64,000 nucleotides of DNA from Symsagittifera roscoffensis (GCF_963678635.1 NC_087062.1:66201415-66265414), one strand, 5' to 3'. Shown: positions 1-14,101, numbered from the stretch's first letter. Made by a program: numbers and translations. Notes: a model not told the origin generated them from the letters alone.

Positions 1-627
1 GGTTCAAAGCCGGATATCGTTCGACTATTTCAGTCGATTAATGAGATGAACACTTCAGCCAGGATGAATGTTCCGAATGCCTTTCAGAGAAGCTGAAATA
101 ATTTTTAAACGCAATGTCGAACTTAAAATATAAGTCTTTTATCCGAAGACGCATTGCTTGGACAAAAGTTCATACTTCAATTCAATTTAATTTAGATAGA
201 TTTCTGAGTCAGATTGAACATTCGTCATCGCTGCTACATTTTGAGAGAAAACAGGTAATTATCGCGCAGAAACTCTCAAATCGGCCAAAATGAAAAATTT
301 CAAATTAACATTGTTTTGCAGAAAATGGTCACGGCTTAAGTTAAATTGTATTTTTGAGCTCAGGGCATCAATATTCCCCAGACTGTATGAAGAAGGTCAA
401 TTAAAAACTGGAGGTCAGAAGTTCGAAATTTGACTGAAGAAAAAACACGCGGCACAAAAATTTCGTGACGATCTTCGAAAATTGCAACTACAGGGATACC
501 CTATTGCTGAGCAAGAATAATAGAAAGTTTCGACAACATGAAACGCCGGGAAAAAATATCATTGTACACTGGAAAAAAAATCATCCGCGCTGAACACATT
601 TTTTGAAAACCCAATTCAAATAAAACA
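1..627. other. AT-rich stretch, no gene seen
   Basis: I see no convincing reading frame. Near 60-100 there is a short, weak match to the terminal motif of the 2.8-kb TIR element described below (tgaatgttccgaatgcct), suggesting an old remnant. Confidence 0.4.
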
Positions 628-920
628 AGACAGCTCGTATTAGGGCAAAGCCCTGAATGTTCCGACTGCCTTATAAGGTCTATGGAGCAGTAATAACATA
701 AAAAAGAAAGAAAGAAGAAAGAATAAATTTCTCCGGTCATTCATTACATAAATTTGGCAATTCATCGTTATAAATAATTATTAAAAAGAGACTCGGAGAT
801 GATAGACAACGGGGCCATATGGCCCACAAACGCCTACCCTAATATACATGCTTCTTTCACTATCAGGAGAAGATTTTTTTGAATGTTTTCTAGAATTTGT
901 GGAAAATTTGTAATTTCATC

Positions 921-1450
921 CATATCTCCTAAGCTACGAGCATTTGGACGGTCAAGTATTGTCATTTCAATCCAAAGCCTATATTATACCTTCGTTAGCA
1001 GGTAACCGCCGGTAAAAAAGAAAAGAAAAACATAAATTTAGATTTTTTTTTCAAAATCGTAAAACTGTTCATATCTCCTAAGCTACGAGCATTTAGACGG
1101 TCAAGTATTGTCATTCTAATCAGAAGCCTATATTATACCTACGTAAGCAGGCAACCGCCGGTAAAAAGAAGAGAAAAACAAAAATTTGAAATTAGATTTT
1201 TTTTTGATTTTTTTTTTAAATCGTAAATCGTCCACATCTCCTAAGCTAGGAGTTTCTGTCAGGTCAAATTTTAGCGTTGGAACCTCAACCTTAAGATACA
1301 CAACATTAGCATGCAACGTTTTCTACATGCAACGGGTTCAATACGTTTTCTACTTACAATTTGAAAATTTAATCGAAATAGATTTTTTTTCTAAGTTTTT
1401 GAGTACTTTTTTTTAAAATCGTAAAATTGTCCATATCTCCTAAGCTAAGA
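921..1450 (+). repeat. Diverged tandem repeat, ~150-200 bp period
   Basis: The phrase catatctcctaagctacgag or a close variant recurs at 921, 1070, 1233 and 1432, so spacings are 149, 163 and 199 bp. The first two units also share tcaagtattgtcatt and a gcaaccgccggtaaa block. The last two are more diverged. No coding content is seen. Confidence 0.7.
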
Positions 1451-3380
1451 GTTTCTGGAAGAATTTCTAAAAAAAGTTAAATGTAACAAAATAAAATGAA
1501 AAAAAAACAATTATAAAACTTGTAATTTTCTGTTAAAATCATGCCCCTACATGCCATATAATGTACAAACTGATAAATTTTGCTCCTAGTAACAAATCAG
1601 TTATGGCAAATTAGCACCCTTCAACCAATTTGGAACGATTTCTAGGACGGAATAAATCTCCGCTCACGCGTTAATAGCGTGAAATATATCGCGCGTTAAT
1701 TATCGCAAAATAGCCAAATGGGCGATCGATAAACCCCCATAACTTTATCCAAAAATATCACAAGGAAAATATCTTTTCAAGTTTAGGCTCAAGACAACAA
1801 TACATTTTGAATGATATTAAGAAAAAATTTTGTTAAATTGGCTAGTTAAAAAAGTCGAATAACCTTGATCAAGTATATTTGAAGTGAAAAAATCAGAAAA
1901 AATTGAATGAAGTGTCTCTTTATTGATTAAACAATCCGTATTTAGATGACCAAAATTTGGTATCACTGGTATTGACTCACCTTAAAATATGTATACCGAA
2001 ACTTTTTACCAGACTAATAAGGTAACCTTATTTTTGCAGGATTTCTCTTGTGTCGATCATAAACAAACAAAACAAAAAGTTTTTAGTTTTGACTAAATGT
2101 AAGAGATACTTCTCAACAAGTTTTCAAACTTTACGTTTTGTTTTACGCTGGCTTATATATTTAAATAGTTTAGCTCAAAATGCTGCATGTCTAATAAGCA
2201 TGCATATGCTTTCGCGTTAAATATCTACGTTGTCAATTTTAAACTCATTATCAATCTACTTAAAAAGCGCAACCAAAACCGCTTTCGAAATTTTATGATT
2301 GAAAATTCGAGAGAGTAACTGCCACCCAACCACAATTCGCAGAATCGAAACTTTTCATTTGTAAAACTTTTTTGTGAGATAATCATGTTGGCTTTCAAGG
2401 AACCTCATGTTCAAAAAAAAACAACAAAACAAATTTTTTAGCTGCCCTATTGACTCTATTCTATGTTTCTTTCACGAAGCCAAACAATTTTATATTTTTT
2501 CAAAAATTTACTGTTTTCCATCACAATTTGATCAATTCTAGGTCCTTGATTGGTTTTCATCATTCGTTTTTTTTAGACATGGCTGTCAATTTTGATTATT
2601 TTAGACATCAGATAACAATCTCATTGACAATCTAGATAAGATTCAGTTTTGCTTCAGTTTTGCTCCAAAAGAAAAATAACCAAATACATTTTCAAGATTT
2701 TTTTTTGTTGCAGCCATTTTAGCTAGCTATTCCCCCCTGTATTGCTGTTACTATTTTGGAAAATGAACTACTTATTTTTTTGCTGACTAAAGCTTTAACT
2801 CAGAAATTTCGACTCATTGGGATAAGATTGAGAATACAAACAAAAATCATGATGCTTGCAACTTAAGGGAGTAGATATTGATATCGAAAAAATTAAAAAA
2901 AGCTTCTTTAGAATAATTTTCGATATTTGATACGCTTTTCGAGATGAATATTGGAGGTGAAACTAATCACTTATTGATTTTTTATGCCGTCTTTCGAAGA
3001 AAACGGAATATTTATGCACGGTGTGCTTTTTTTTATTCAGTCAATTTTCGCCAATCGAAATGATAGTTTTCAACAAAAATTTTTTTATACCTCATTGAAG
3101 ATATCGACTTCCTGAGTTCAAACTAGATATTTTACCTCCATTTTTTTCAAAGTTCTGGGGTTTGAAATTGGCGATGTTCTGGAGTAAATTGGCCATGTTG
3201 CGCGCTTTGAAGAGTTTTTTCATAATGAGGAAAGAGTAACGCGAACTATTTATGCGTGGCGAAGTATCCCGTATAACAGAATTGTTCCAAACTAGGCTAG
3301 CTAATCCGTGTATGATTTTGGTACGATTTTCACACTTAATATTGTTCAAATTTTATTAGTTTTCAATATTTTTTTCCCAA

Positions 3381-3620
3381 CAACTTTTCAATATGAAATA
3401 AGGGACAGTCGGAGCATTCAAGGCTTTGCCCTGATATACGGGCAGTCTTGTTGATACTTTGCTACTTGAAATAAGGGACAGTCGGAGCATTCAAGGCTTT
3501 GCCCTGATATACGGGCAGTCTTGTTGATACTTTGCAACTTTTCAATATGAAATAAGGGACAGTCGGAGCATTCAAGGCTTTGCCCTGATATACGGGCAGT
3601 CTTGTTGATACTTTGCTACT
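3381..3620 (-). repeat. Triplicated terminus of the TIR element
   Basis: A ~73-81-bp unit containing gaaataagggacagtcggag and atacgggcagtcttgttg occurs three times, with gaaata starting at 3395, 3468 and 3549. The copies are almost identical, so the triplication is much younger than the rest of this diverged element. Confidence 0.85.
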
Positions 3621-3884
3621 AAAACACGGAGAATAAAAATTTGGGTGGTTTCTGAAAAATTTTGTGGTTTAGGAAAAGTTATATTGGAAAACTCAGCTCA
3701 TTTACTTTCTTTCATTCAACTTTCATGTTTTTATATAAATAAACGTTCCCTAAAATAAATAAACCAAAATTTAAAGCTAGTTTCTTTTGTTTAGTTTGAA
3801 ATAATTGACCTTCAAGGCAAACCAGAGATTCAAAAATACAAATAATTCAATGAATTCAATGAGTAGTTGTTCTCAGACCAACAT

Positions 3885-4268
3885 CAGGAGCGGATTTTGG
3901 GGGGATTGCCCCTGCCCCCTACTCAGGGATTCGACCCCCTGCCGACTATAGAGTCCCCCTTTGTACTATTTTGAGATACCCATTTTCGGTGACGGATTCT
4001 AGAAAATTTTCTAGAAACGCCATCGGAGCCAATATATACTAATTTTGAGGGGGAAGCGCGCGCCAAAAAAAACACAATTTTTTGGTCAAAAGTTTCCAAA
4101 AAGTGCCTAAAAACGCTTTTGTTGACCTAATTTTTTTTCAAATTTTGTCAGCGGCGCAAAAAATGTGGCCGTAACAGGGTCTTCAGTGCTTTCGGAGAGC
4201 TCGCAAAATCAATTTGGTCCACCTAAAAAAGATTTAAAAAGGTCGATAACATTTTAGATCCGCCCCTG
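3885..4268. mobile_element. hAT-like MITE
   Basis: The segment begins caggagcggatttt and ends tagatccgcccctg, imperfect inverted ends of the CAGGGGCGGATC type seen in hAT-derived MITEs. Flanking 8-mers (accaacat and atcaacga) agree at five of eight positions, which would suit a decayed 8-bp hAT duplication. It shares long blocks with 12335-12676 (ccaatatatactaa, ccaaaaaaaac, tcaatttggtc). No coding frame. The superfamily call rests on the ends only. Confidence 0.6.
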
Positions 4269-6899
4269 ATCAACGATAAACAACCATAAGGCTGTTTTTC
4301 AAAAAGAAAATGGAATCTGTTTCTAATCTCGTTTTTTTATCAGTGTGTTTTGCGCAAACGGTGAGTTGCAGCTAATCAGCTATTTTAATCTGATTTTTTA
4401 AAAAAATTTTAACTTGATGTTGAGCAGGTTTTCTAGCACGGCTTAATCGTTAAAATTCAAGCAACTCTTTTCAGACAATTTTGGTATGCCTGCGGTATCT
4501 CTATTATGACTAGCTCCAAAATGACGGTTTATTTAGAGAACTTTGGTTTGTTCTTTGCTTAAATTTTTTTTTCTGTTTTAGCTTTATTTGCAGCATCAGA
4601 TCGACGCGAGTACATGGCTTTTCTGTTCCCCGATAGACACGACAATCTTGGTCTTGCATGCCTACAGCGCAGGTGCTTCTTAAATGCTTCTGTTGTTTTT
4701 GCTGTACTGGTTTTCTTCTTCATACCAATTTTGCTGATCGCTATAAGCATTTTTGAAAAATTTATTCTTTTTTAAAGACATGAACGCACGAGTTCAAGAT
4801 TATAAAATTTCCGAACCTGCTATTGAGTTAAGGGTATGAACGCCTGAGCGCCTGAGGGTATTTAATCCGGCATAGAAATCGTTTATAAATTAAGTCATGA
4901 CAGTACAACGATACCAATGCTAGATATATCACTTTAAACTGTAAAAAGCAAGTAGATGAGGTTTTTTTTTTAAAAATTGTAGGGTGATGTGATTTTTCCA
5001 AAAAAATCATCTCTTCCATTCAATAAGTTTATTGAAACAACCCAAATTTTTATGAGGGCTCCAATTTTTTATCAAAGTTTTCTATATCAACAAAAATTTG
5101 AAACAACATACAGGGCAATCAGAAAACCAGGGATTCAACCGGAAACAACAGTTTATTTTTTTGATTTAAATATGTTGGATTAAGTTAATCAACGCGAGGT
5201 TTTAGCGACTCTTTTGTAAAGGTAAACCAAGTTCATTGATTTGTATTTTTTTCTCATATTTCAAGATAAGCAAAACTGCATCGATTTATTACAAAATGGC
5301 CTGGAACTCGTATCGTATATCATGGGGTTACTTGAATGTTCCAACAGCCACTTAAAAGCTGAAGAAGCTATTTTTGAAATTAATTGAATGCTTAAAAAAT
5401 TAGGCAACTTATTTCAATTTTACCTTCCTTGATGCTTTCGCAAGCTTTGTAAAAAACAAACTCATGCATTCAACATCTCGTTTTGTACTATTAGGATGAA
5501 AATGCTCGTTTTTATTATGACTGAGTTGACTGTTTGAATTTTCAAATAAAGTGACAAAAATGTATGCTTGATTTACTCAATTAGTTTCGACAAAATGATA
5601 CCAACTGAGAGATATGAAAACTTTGAGCTTAAAGTCATGTGATTAAACATTTCAAAATTATGGGCTGTAATTTTGGTCTTATTGATACGAAGCAAGACAC
5701 TAAATAGTTTGGATGAGAACAAATGAAAACAAAACTTTCCATTTTTCCAAGTTTTTTCGATTATTTTCAAAACATATTTCGCTTTCTAAAAGGCCAATCA
5801 AATTCCAAATTTTTTAATTAGAGTTCCTATATATTATGATGAAATTGGTGGCTTCAAAAACGCCTAAGCCATTTGTTGATTTTTTAAAAAAAAAAACGTG
5901 GCGATAGTTATGTCTAAATTATGCTTTATGAGAGATATGATGATTTTGAGCTCAATTTGAAATTTTTTCCTGCAACTAAACTTTTTTTTACAGTTAACGG
6001 TTTATGTGTCGCTTAATTGACCTTTTTTCAGAATTTAACGCGCAAAATTTTTATTTTTTTTAAAGCGACTGGACGGCAAATTGAGATCAGGCTGACAATT
6101 CGGTCTTATTGATACAAAATACGACACTATAGGCAACTTGGATTTTACTTAGAGATTGGTAGAGGAAAAAGGGCAAAAACGAAAAAAAAACGTTCGCTTT
6201 TTGTGAGAAAATTGCCAAAAAACAGATCCTAACCCACCTAACTTTCCAAAAAAAATCACAGTTAAAATTTTTAAGTCAGCGTTGGCTAGTGTTTTTCAAA
6301 AAAAATTCAAAACGGCGAAGTAAAAAAATTTACCTTGAACTAAAACTTCACAAAACGGTTACGAAACTACTTTTAACCTTAGTTGAGAAAAGCTAAAAAC
6401 TCGCGATTCTCAATTTTAATCTTTCACTTTATAAACTCGTGCCAATCCGGCAGTCAATTTCAATCTTCTACCTTATAAACTCTTGCCGATTTAAACCAGC
6501 AGTTTTTTTGTCAATCAGAAAAAAATTCAGAAACTCTTCTTAACAATGTCTTTTGGGAGAGCGCCATACAATTGCATTAAGCCTGTTTCCAGGCGTTTCA
6601 GAGAAAGTTTAAAAAAATGATGATGATTTAGCTTTCTTTGCAGCAAAAAAAAAACAACTTGAGAAGAGAACTCAACTTGCCAAAAAGATATCAAAACAGG
6701 AATGTCTTAATGCTTGGTAGGATTAAAAATTGATAGTTTACCAGAAAAAGTATGCAGAAAAAACTATCGTCCAAACTGGCGTTTTCGAAACTAATTATTA
6801 TATCTCCCGGACACCATTTTTATCAGGTTACTGTTTCAATGAATATAGTTGTCTAAAAACTAGTGGCTAATTCTTTGTTCTTGAAGCTTCCTATAATTT
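4269..6899. other. Intergenic, no gene seen
   Basis: Long T/A-rich noncoding stretch. Around 5310-5360 there is a weak match to the TIR-element terminus (tacttgaatgttccaac). Short open frames here have homopolymer-rich translations and no neighbours supporting them. Confidence 0.4.
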
Positions 6900-9800
6900 C
6901 AGTAAAAACTCCACAAACTTTGTGTTCAGGTGTGTGTTCAGAAAATGGCCACAAACTTTGTGTTTAGGTGTGTTTCACTTTTTATTTTTTTTTGTTTTTC
7001 TTGTTTTCCACGCAAAATCAGGTACCACAAATAATCACTGGACTGGGTTCTGGAATGAGTGATACATGATATCAAAGCCGCCCTTTAAGTCGTGATTCAA
7101 ACCACATTTAAAAATTCCGAAAAACTTTTGCTAGTGTTGGAAAAACCGTTCGGGTTTTTATGGTTTTTATTTTTGGTTTTTATTTGAATTTGAGCAAAGA
7201 AAGCAAGGAACAGGTTGTAAGCAACCTATCTATGCTTACTTTGAGCCCTGAAAACTTAATTTTAGGCAGCCACACCTAATTTTTAGAGTTTTTTAACGCC
7301 ATTTTGGTAGTCAAAATTTTTTCTTAAAAAAATTGACAAATTTTCATAAATTTTTCATAAAAAATTGGAAAAATAATGTATTATAATTTTTTTTATAGTT
7401 TGATTTTTGTTCTTCTTGTTTTTTTATACAAAATTATGTTCAATTTTCCTATATTACTATGACTGCAGAGTACGCATAAGTTATAGTTTTACGTGGCAAC
7501 CTTTATCACACCACGCTGAAAAAAAATTTAATTAGAAAGAAAACTTTGTAGTTGATTAAGACTATGGTCAGAACAATACTGTACCACTTGCACAGCAACC
7601 AACTAATCTTGATATAAAAATATTTTGCATCTTCTAGGTTTTCACTATTTACTTTTGTAAATTATGGCGTTAACGGAAATAGAGGACTGTATTTTGTACA
7701 GTCGGCTGACAAAAAGAAATTATTCTCGGTTTCAACAATGGCAGCATTGGCACATCTAAAGTGTTTGAACAATTTTGTTGTAAAAATTGGTTGTTAATTT
7801 TTATTTACTCACTGATAATTATTCCTTGTTATTTAAATTTGAACGTCAACTTTTAACTGTTTTGCCTTTTTTTAAACTTTTTTTTGTGTCTGTAGATGGC
7901 TTGACGACTATTTTTTAACCAAGGCACTTGGTTTTTCTCATGTTTAGGGTTATTTTTTTTGCTTGATAGTCAAATCTAAATTTATTTGGAAATGTCTTGG
8001 TGATCTGCTGTAATAAGATTAGATGCAGAGTTTTTTGTTACAGCTTTACCGTCTAAATAAAGAAAGTTGCTACTAGGGTATCGTTTTTTATAAAATTGTT
8101 ATAAAGAATGAAAAAAGAGACCTCATAAAAATCCGTGTCGTTTATCAATTTTTTTTTATACAATTTTGGATGTAGAAATTTTTTTGATAAACAATGGTTA
8201 ACTGTATCCATATTATAAGATAATTGAAACTCAACTAGGTTATAAAGATTGGCCTTTCTATCAATTGTTTTTGAATCATCAATGCAGTAGCATCTGAAAT
8301 CTAATATATTTTAAATTGCTTTTTTGATGTCTAATACTTTTATATATTGAATATGAATTTTTCGAGTGATCGCCGAAAACTGATTAACAGCAGAATGATT
8401 TAAAAATAGTGGGATATGTTTGATAGCGATTTCACGTTTTTGCATGCTTTTGAGATTTTGGTATTTTCCAGAACAAACTGGCAAATAGAGTTTTTTTTTA
8501 AAGGCATCGTCATCGACTCGAAGTAAGCAGCAGTCAATGACTCTGTAATTTTATAGAAAAAGGCACTTAAACTAGTACGGCCTTAGGCTTTCTTTAGGGT
8601 TCATTTTTTCAAATTTCAATTTCAATAAGCAATTCGAATCATTGAGACATGTTCTTCATGTCATTAGGAAACATTATTGCAGCAAATATTTTCAAATATC
8701 AGGAAAAAAACTTGTTTTTTGATGTCTTGCAACCTGATGTCTTTCTGTGACACAAATATTTGATTTAATTGGCAATTTTGTTTGGTAGAAATTGTTTTTT
8801 TTGTGAGCTTTTTTGCGACAGATTAATTGCTCTTCATACCTTTTGTGCGTTTTTGTTGAAGCTAAAATTTTGAACTTATTTTGCCAAAATTCATTAAAGT
8901 TATGTTAACTAACCGTTTTTTGGCCACACGATAAAATCTCCACTTCCCATTTTCTTTTTCTAATTGACTCGTCTTTTCTTCTTTTGCTGTTATTACTCAT
9001 GGAAATGACGTTTAAACAGTGAAAAAAAAAGAAGTTTGACTGAGGGTAATCCAAATTAGATGCTTAAAATGTATGATGCTTAAATTTTATGATGCAAATG
9101 TATAATTTAGCAAAAGTATTTCGAGCTGATTTTACATTTTCTGAAAAGAACATGGAAGTTGGCGTTAAATTTTGAACCATTTTGTTGATCAACTGATTTT
9201 TTGAAGACCAACAATTTTTAGTTTAAAATTTTTATTTTAGATATAACAAAAAAATGGAACCAGCTGCTCATAAATATGTCGATGGTTCTCGAGTAGCAAT
9301 TGACATATAACTAGTTTTTCCTGAACCAATTTTGGAAGGAGAGCCAAAAATATCAAGTCTAATTTTTTTGATTTTCCCGGATCAGCAATAAGTTTACTCA
9401 CTGCGTAAAAAAAAACTAAAAAATAAATCTAACTTCAACCTTTGTTTTGTAACATATGTTTTTTATGTTGTAATTTTAGCAGCTTAGCTTGGTTTTTTTA
9501 GTAGATGCGTAAACGAACATTCAGGACTAAATTTTTGTATTACCGACAGCGCAAAACTTTTTCATGCAACAACAAGCTTCTTTCTGTTCAAACCATTTTT
9601 CTTACTTCTGAAAATAGCACTATTGGCTCATCTGTTTCTTTTTAAACCAATAATGTGGTTTTTAAATTTCTTTTTTATCAATAATAATTCCCATTTATAC
9701 GAAACTTTATTTTATGTCAATTTTTTGCCATTGATTGCGGTTCTTTTACATGACTTGACGCCCATTTTTTCTAAGCAAAAAACTTGCTTGTCATTTTTTT

Positions 9801-12800
9801 GATGTTTGAGGTTGGTTTTTTACCTTATAACCAAAACTAAAGCTCTACATAGAATTCATGGTGATCTGCTACTTTAAAAATGGATGCGGAGCTTTGTTTC
9901 ATAGCTGTATCATCCAAACAGCAGATAATTAAACTACTGAAGTATCAAAGACTGTTACTTTTCCTGAATATTCTTGATACATAGGATGAAAAAAAGTAGA
10001 CCTCATAAAGATCACTGTTATTCCTCCATTTTTTTTTGTCTTGAAATAAAACTAACTTGACTGTTTTTGATAAAAACACAATTGTTGACTGTATCAAAAA
10101 CTGTTTTAGGTATGTGATTTTCCACACATTTATACAGATTGATTTAATTAGCATCTGAATTACTTTGTGCTTAGATTTAAATCATACGAATTTTTTTATT
10201 GCTTTTTGTGGAATTTTTTTTCAACCTTTTGAAATTGAGCTGCTCAAAATATACCAAATACTGGTAAAAACAGTATGATTAAAATGTATTAAGACTTTTT
10301 TTGATGAAGATTATGATCATTGGCTTGCATTGTCAACGACTCTGTAAATTATAAGCAAAACAAACAGTTAGTTTTGTACGGATCTAGGCAGTTTTTAGAA
10401 TTGATGCTTTCAAAAAATTTTAATTTTTGTTTGGTGTTTACAGGTTTTAAATAAAAAGCTTTGATATAATAAGAAACATTCTTTTATTTGGTCGAAAGGA
10501 TTTTTACAGCAAGTTCTTGCAAGCATTAGAAAAAATTAAAACACTTGTTCAAATTAATGTCTTGCTTTCTATCATTTTTCAAATTTAACTAATTAATTCT
10601 TTTAAAAACTGCAAGATTTCTCTGATGCAATTATTGGTTCACAGTTTTTTTGCAAAATATTTCAGGGCAAAAAATTGATTGCATTTAATAATTTTGTAGT
10701 CAACTGAATTTTGAACTGCTTTGACCAACGATGTTTTTAATCGAACCGTTTTTTTGTTTTTCCATTCCCAAATTTTTAACTATGTTTCCAAAGCATTTTA
10801 TCAAGTTGCGCTATTCCAAACTCTTGTACTCTCAAAAAATTTTCATCTCAAAAGTGCCGAAGTCAGGTGTAATAATGGCCCTGAGACATTCAAAAGTGTT
10901 CTGGTATTAGAGTTTGCACCAGCGTTTATTGGTATCTGATATTTTTGGCGAGAGAGATGTGTTTCGATATATTGTGTTCTATCTAGCTAATTGTTTCTGC
11001 GTTATGCTAAGGTTTTTAAAGGATCATTCAAAATATTAACTTTGACCAATTTTTTTGTTTTTATCTACCGTTTTCACCGCAAAAACAACGACCCAATTCT
11101 TCGTTTCTAACACAAGATCTAAATGAACAACATGCTCTTATTTTCTTGCTTGGCTAACGGCTCCTTAATAAACATTTTGTTTATCTTATTGCCTACTAGG
11201 TTAACTTACAACTTGCAGGTCGTTCCATATTTTTCCTATGTTCCTGTGTTCAAGTCAAAGTAAACCATCTTGTTGCTCCGACCATTGAAAATGGGGGAAC
11301 TTCGTATTCGGGTGTCTTTTAGTTTTTTGTTTTCCAATAAAATCAGCTAACACAAACAATCCTTGAACAGGGTTGAGTGATATATCAATTTAAAGCCCTT
11401 TCAATCGTGATTCGAGCGACATTTAAAAATTTCACAAAGTTTTTACAGTGTCGAGAAGAACCGGTTTGAAATTTTTGATTTTTTGTCTAATTTTGAGCTA
11501 ATTGGCTACGTCGAATTTCCAGCTAATGAGCCGTGTAGGCTTTCAATAACTTATTTAAGCTTAATTATTTAAGCCGTGAAAACTTGATTTTGCTCAAGTA
11601 AAGGTAGTTTTTTTGGAGTTTTTCAGTACAGTTTTTTTTCAAGTCTTTTTTCAGCAAAAACTGTTTTCCAATTGACTTATTCCAATTGAACTATTTTACT
11701 ATGACTCTCTTTTAAGCCTATATTTTAATTTTTTTTCATTCGGATCTTTTTCTCACAACATGCAAAAAAACGACACGTTATAAAAAAAAACATTTTTTTT
11801 GTAAGACTTTGGTCGGAATTTTCTGTGCTACTTGCAAAGTAACCGGCTATCCTTGTTTCTAACTTGTTTTCGATTCCAAAATTTTTTGAAAAAAGCTGAA
11901 AGGCTTGCTGGTTTCCTTAATCACTCATCTGGAAACAAAGCATGGATTTGAAACGATAAAGAATATAATCATAGTTGTGTATTGCTCTTGCTGTCTCAGT
12001 TTCTATTAAAATATTTTCATTTTTTTGCAAAAACTCAATGAAATGATGTTGGCCAATCGTTTTTTGGTCACGCACCTAAGCTTTAATTTTCTCAAGCTTT
12101 TTTTCTAATTGGCTCATCTTTTCTTCTTTTATTTTTTTTACATTTGAATAGTCAACGACTTGACGTTTGAAAATATATATAACAAATAATAAATGCTTAA
12201 AATGTATGGTCAATCACTCTCAAGCTAAAGTTATGCTTTTTTGAAGTGATCTTGAAAACCTATGCTCAATTTTGAACAATTCTGTCAAGTTTATTTATTG
12301 TATATCCAATTTAACAACCCTTATGTTAAATTACATATGGTCCCCCCTTTGGTGCTTTTTAAGAAATCCATTTTTTGCCGACCGACCCTAAAATTTTTCT
12401 AAAGGCGCCTTGGGCGCCAATATATACTAACTTTTAGGGGGAGTGCGCGCCAAAAAAAACGCGATTTTTTTGTCAAAATTTTTCAAAAAGTGCCTAAAAA
12501 CGGCTTTTTTGACCTGTTTTTTCAAAAATTTTGGCAAAAACAGGGACCTTTTAGTGCTTTAAAAGATCTCGGAAAATCAATTTGGTCGACCTAAAAAAAA
12601 AAAAAAGGTCGTCAAAATTTTCGAAAAGTTTTTGAAAATCCCCGCCCCCCTCAAAAAAATCCTAGATCCGCCCCTGCATATAACGATAAAAATGAATTCA
12701 GCTGCTCATAAATATGTCGATGGTTCTCGAGTAATTGGCTTGTGACACGACTAACTTTTTTGCGACGAAGTTTTGGAAAAAGCATCAAAGATATTAGGTA

Positions 12801-12900
12801 TTATTTTACCCGGATTGTTTTAGTCATCGATGAATTTATTGAACAACTTTTAAGTAAAAATCTTCTTTTCAATTTTTTATCTTGCAAATGAGCAAATTAA
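6900..12900 (+). repeat. Ancient degenerate tandem duplication
   Basis: Three diverged blocks can be matched by eye. Unit A is about 6900-9420. Partial unit B is about 9540-10720, matching 7700-8870 at an offset near 1860 (ggtgatctgct at 8000 and again near 9870; caatgactctgtaa near 8540 and caacgactctgtaa near 10340). Partial unit C is about 11260-12900, matching the start and end of unit A (aaatatgtcgatggttctcg near 9275 and near 12710). No conserved frame runs through the copies, so I read this as noncoding. Confidence 0.55.
12335..12676. mobile_element. hAT-like MITE, left-truncated second copy
   Basis: Homologous to 3885-4268 through ccaatatatactaa and tcaatttggtc, and ending tagatccgcccctg. 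The left terminus is missing. It sits inside repeat unit C, just before the block shared with unit A, so it inserted after that duplication. Confidence 0.55.
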
Positions 12901-13823
12901 AAGCGAGGATTTGGTCTAAGCTGTATTTGGCATTTCTGTTAGGGAAACGCACCGGTTAAGCAAAATTTTTGATAATGATGAGCGTTGAAAACTATACCAT
13001 GCGTCAATTGTTTACCATAGGTCAAAATCTTTGATATAGTTTTGGCATCAATGCGTTTTAATCACTTCATCCGATACTTGAAACTTTCTGCGGAAATTAA
13101 CTATTACAGCCGATTACCTCAAATTCAGTAAAAAAATAAAAATCGTTTCAACCAATTCATTGAAAGTCGAGCAGTATAAATATTCCACAGCTAAACGATG
13201 GCTTTCACCCGAAACCCTGAAAAGTATCCAAAAATGTTCTGACTGTTTTTTTTTCTAGTAATTCAAATTAAAATTCGAAGTACAATCTCATAATTAATCT
13301 CGAGCTAACTTGAAAGTTTTACGATCGGGGCTTATTTGAGATGACAATTTAATTACTTGCATTTTTTTTAAATAAACATTATAAAATGGTTCAACCGCCT
13401 TGCAAACGCCTTAAAAAAACCCAAATTGTAGCATTACAACGCGTAACCACCGCACAACAAAAGCATATGAACCGCCTTAGAAACCGCTTAGCTATATCGT
13501 TTGTTCTCGCAATCAAAAAGTGTACAAGAAAAGTACATATTGTACAAGCGATTGCACCTCGCCATTCGCTGTGGCCTTACTTAATTTTACCGATGCTCAT
13601 ATCACGGCAAACTTTCAACATTCAGACTGGTCGCGTCGCCATGGTAACTAAAAAACTTTCTACGAAATATGAAAACAAAACCTTACTGGAAAACTGAGAA
13701 CTTGCACGCTCTAATTCTGAGACTTCTCAAGAGTTCAGAAAAATTGATCACTGGTGAAACCTAGTTTTTCAATTTTCGAGTGTCAAATAAGCCCAAGTTG
13801 ACCCAAATGTGATATAAAATGTT

Positions 13824-14101
13824 ACGCAAATTTTTACGTTAAATTTATAAGTACAAAATTATCTGTGATAACCGATGAAACATATTTTTTCCACTTTTGA
13901 GTGTCAAATAAGCCCGAATTACCTTAAACTTGTCAGTATAAAACTATTGTTATTTAGACCTTGAAATTGTACGCAAATTTTTACGTTAAATTTATAAGTA
14001 CAAAATTATCTGTGATAACCGATGAAACATATTTTTTCCACTTTTGAGTGTCAAATTAGCCCGAATTACCTTAAACTTGTCAGTATAAAACTATTGTTAT
14101 T
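13824..14101 (+). repeat. Direct repeat of ~132 bp, left arm only
   Basis: A block starting acgcaaatttttacgttaaa at 13824 is repeated at 13971, period 147 bp, nearly identical. The corresponding place in the right arm (about 63535-63665) has a single copy, so the duplication arose after the arms formed. Confidence 0.85.

Larger units (their letters stand above)
628..3620. mobile_element. Divergent copy of the 2.8-kb TIR element
   Basis: The left end at about 628-700 and a block at about 1490-1860 match the left end of the element at 36813 (motifs tgaatgttccgactgcc and aaatatatcgcgcgttaat). The interior at 3090-3280 matches 58670-58800, and the right end (3395-3620) is the inverted form of the same terminus. 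The copy is much more diverged than the two copies in the inverted-repeat arms. An array of ~150-200-bp tandem repeats interrupts its left end. No transposase frame is visible, so it is non-autonomous or decayed. Boundaries are approximate. Confidence 0.55.

Noticed and set aside
10721-10939. 72-aa frame in the repeat region
   Set aside because: Lies in old noncoding duplicated DNA, with no neighbour or motif support.
13386-13697. 103-aa frame MVQPPCKRL...
   Set aside because: The counterpart in the right arm is broken by several indels, and the translation is a basic, repeat-driven composition. Not conserved, so not called.
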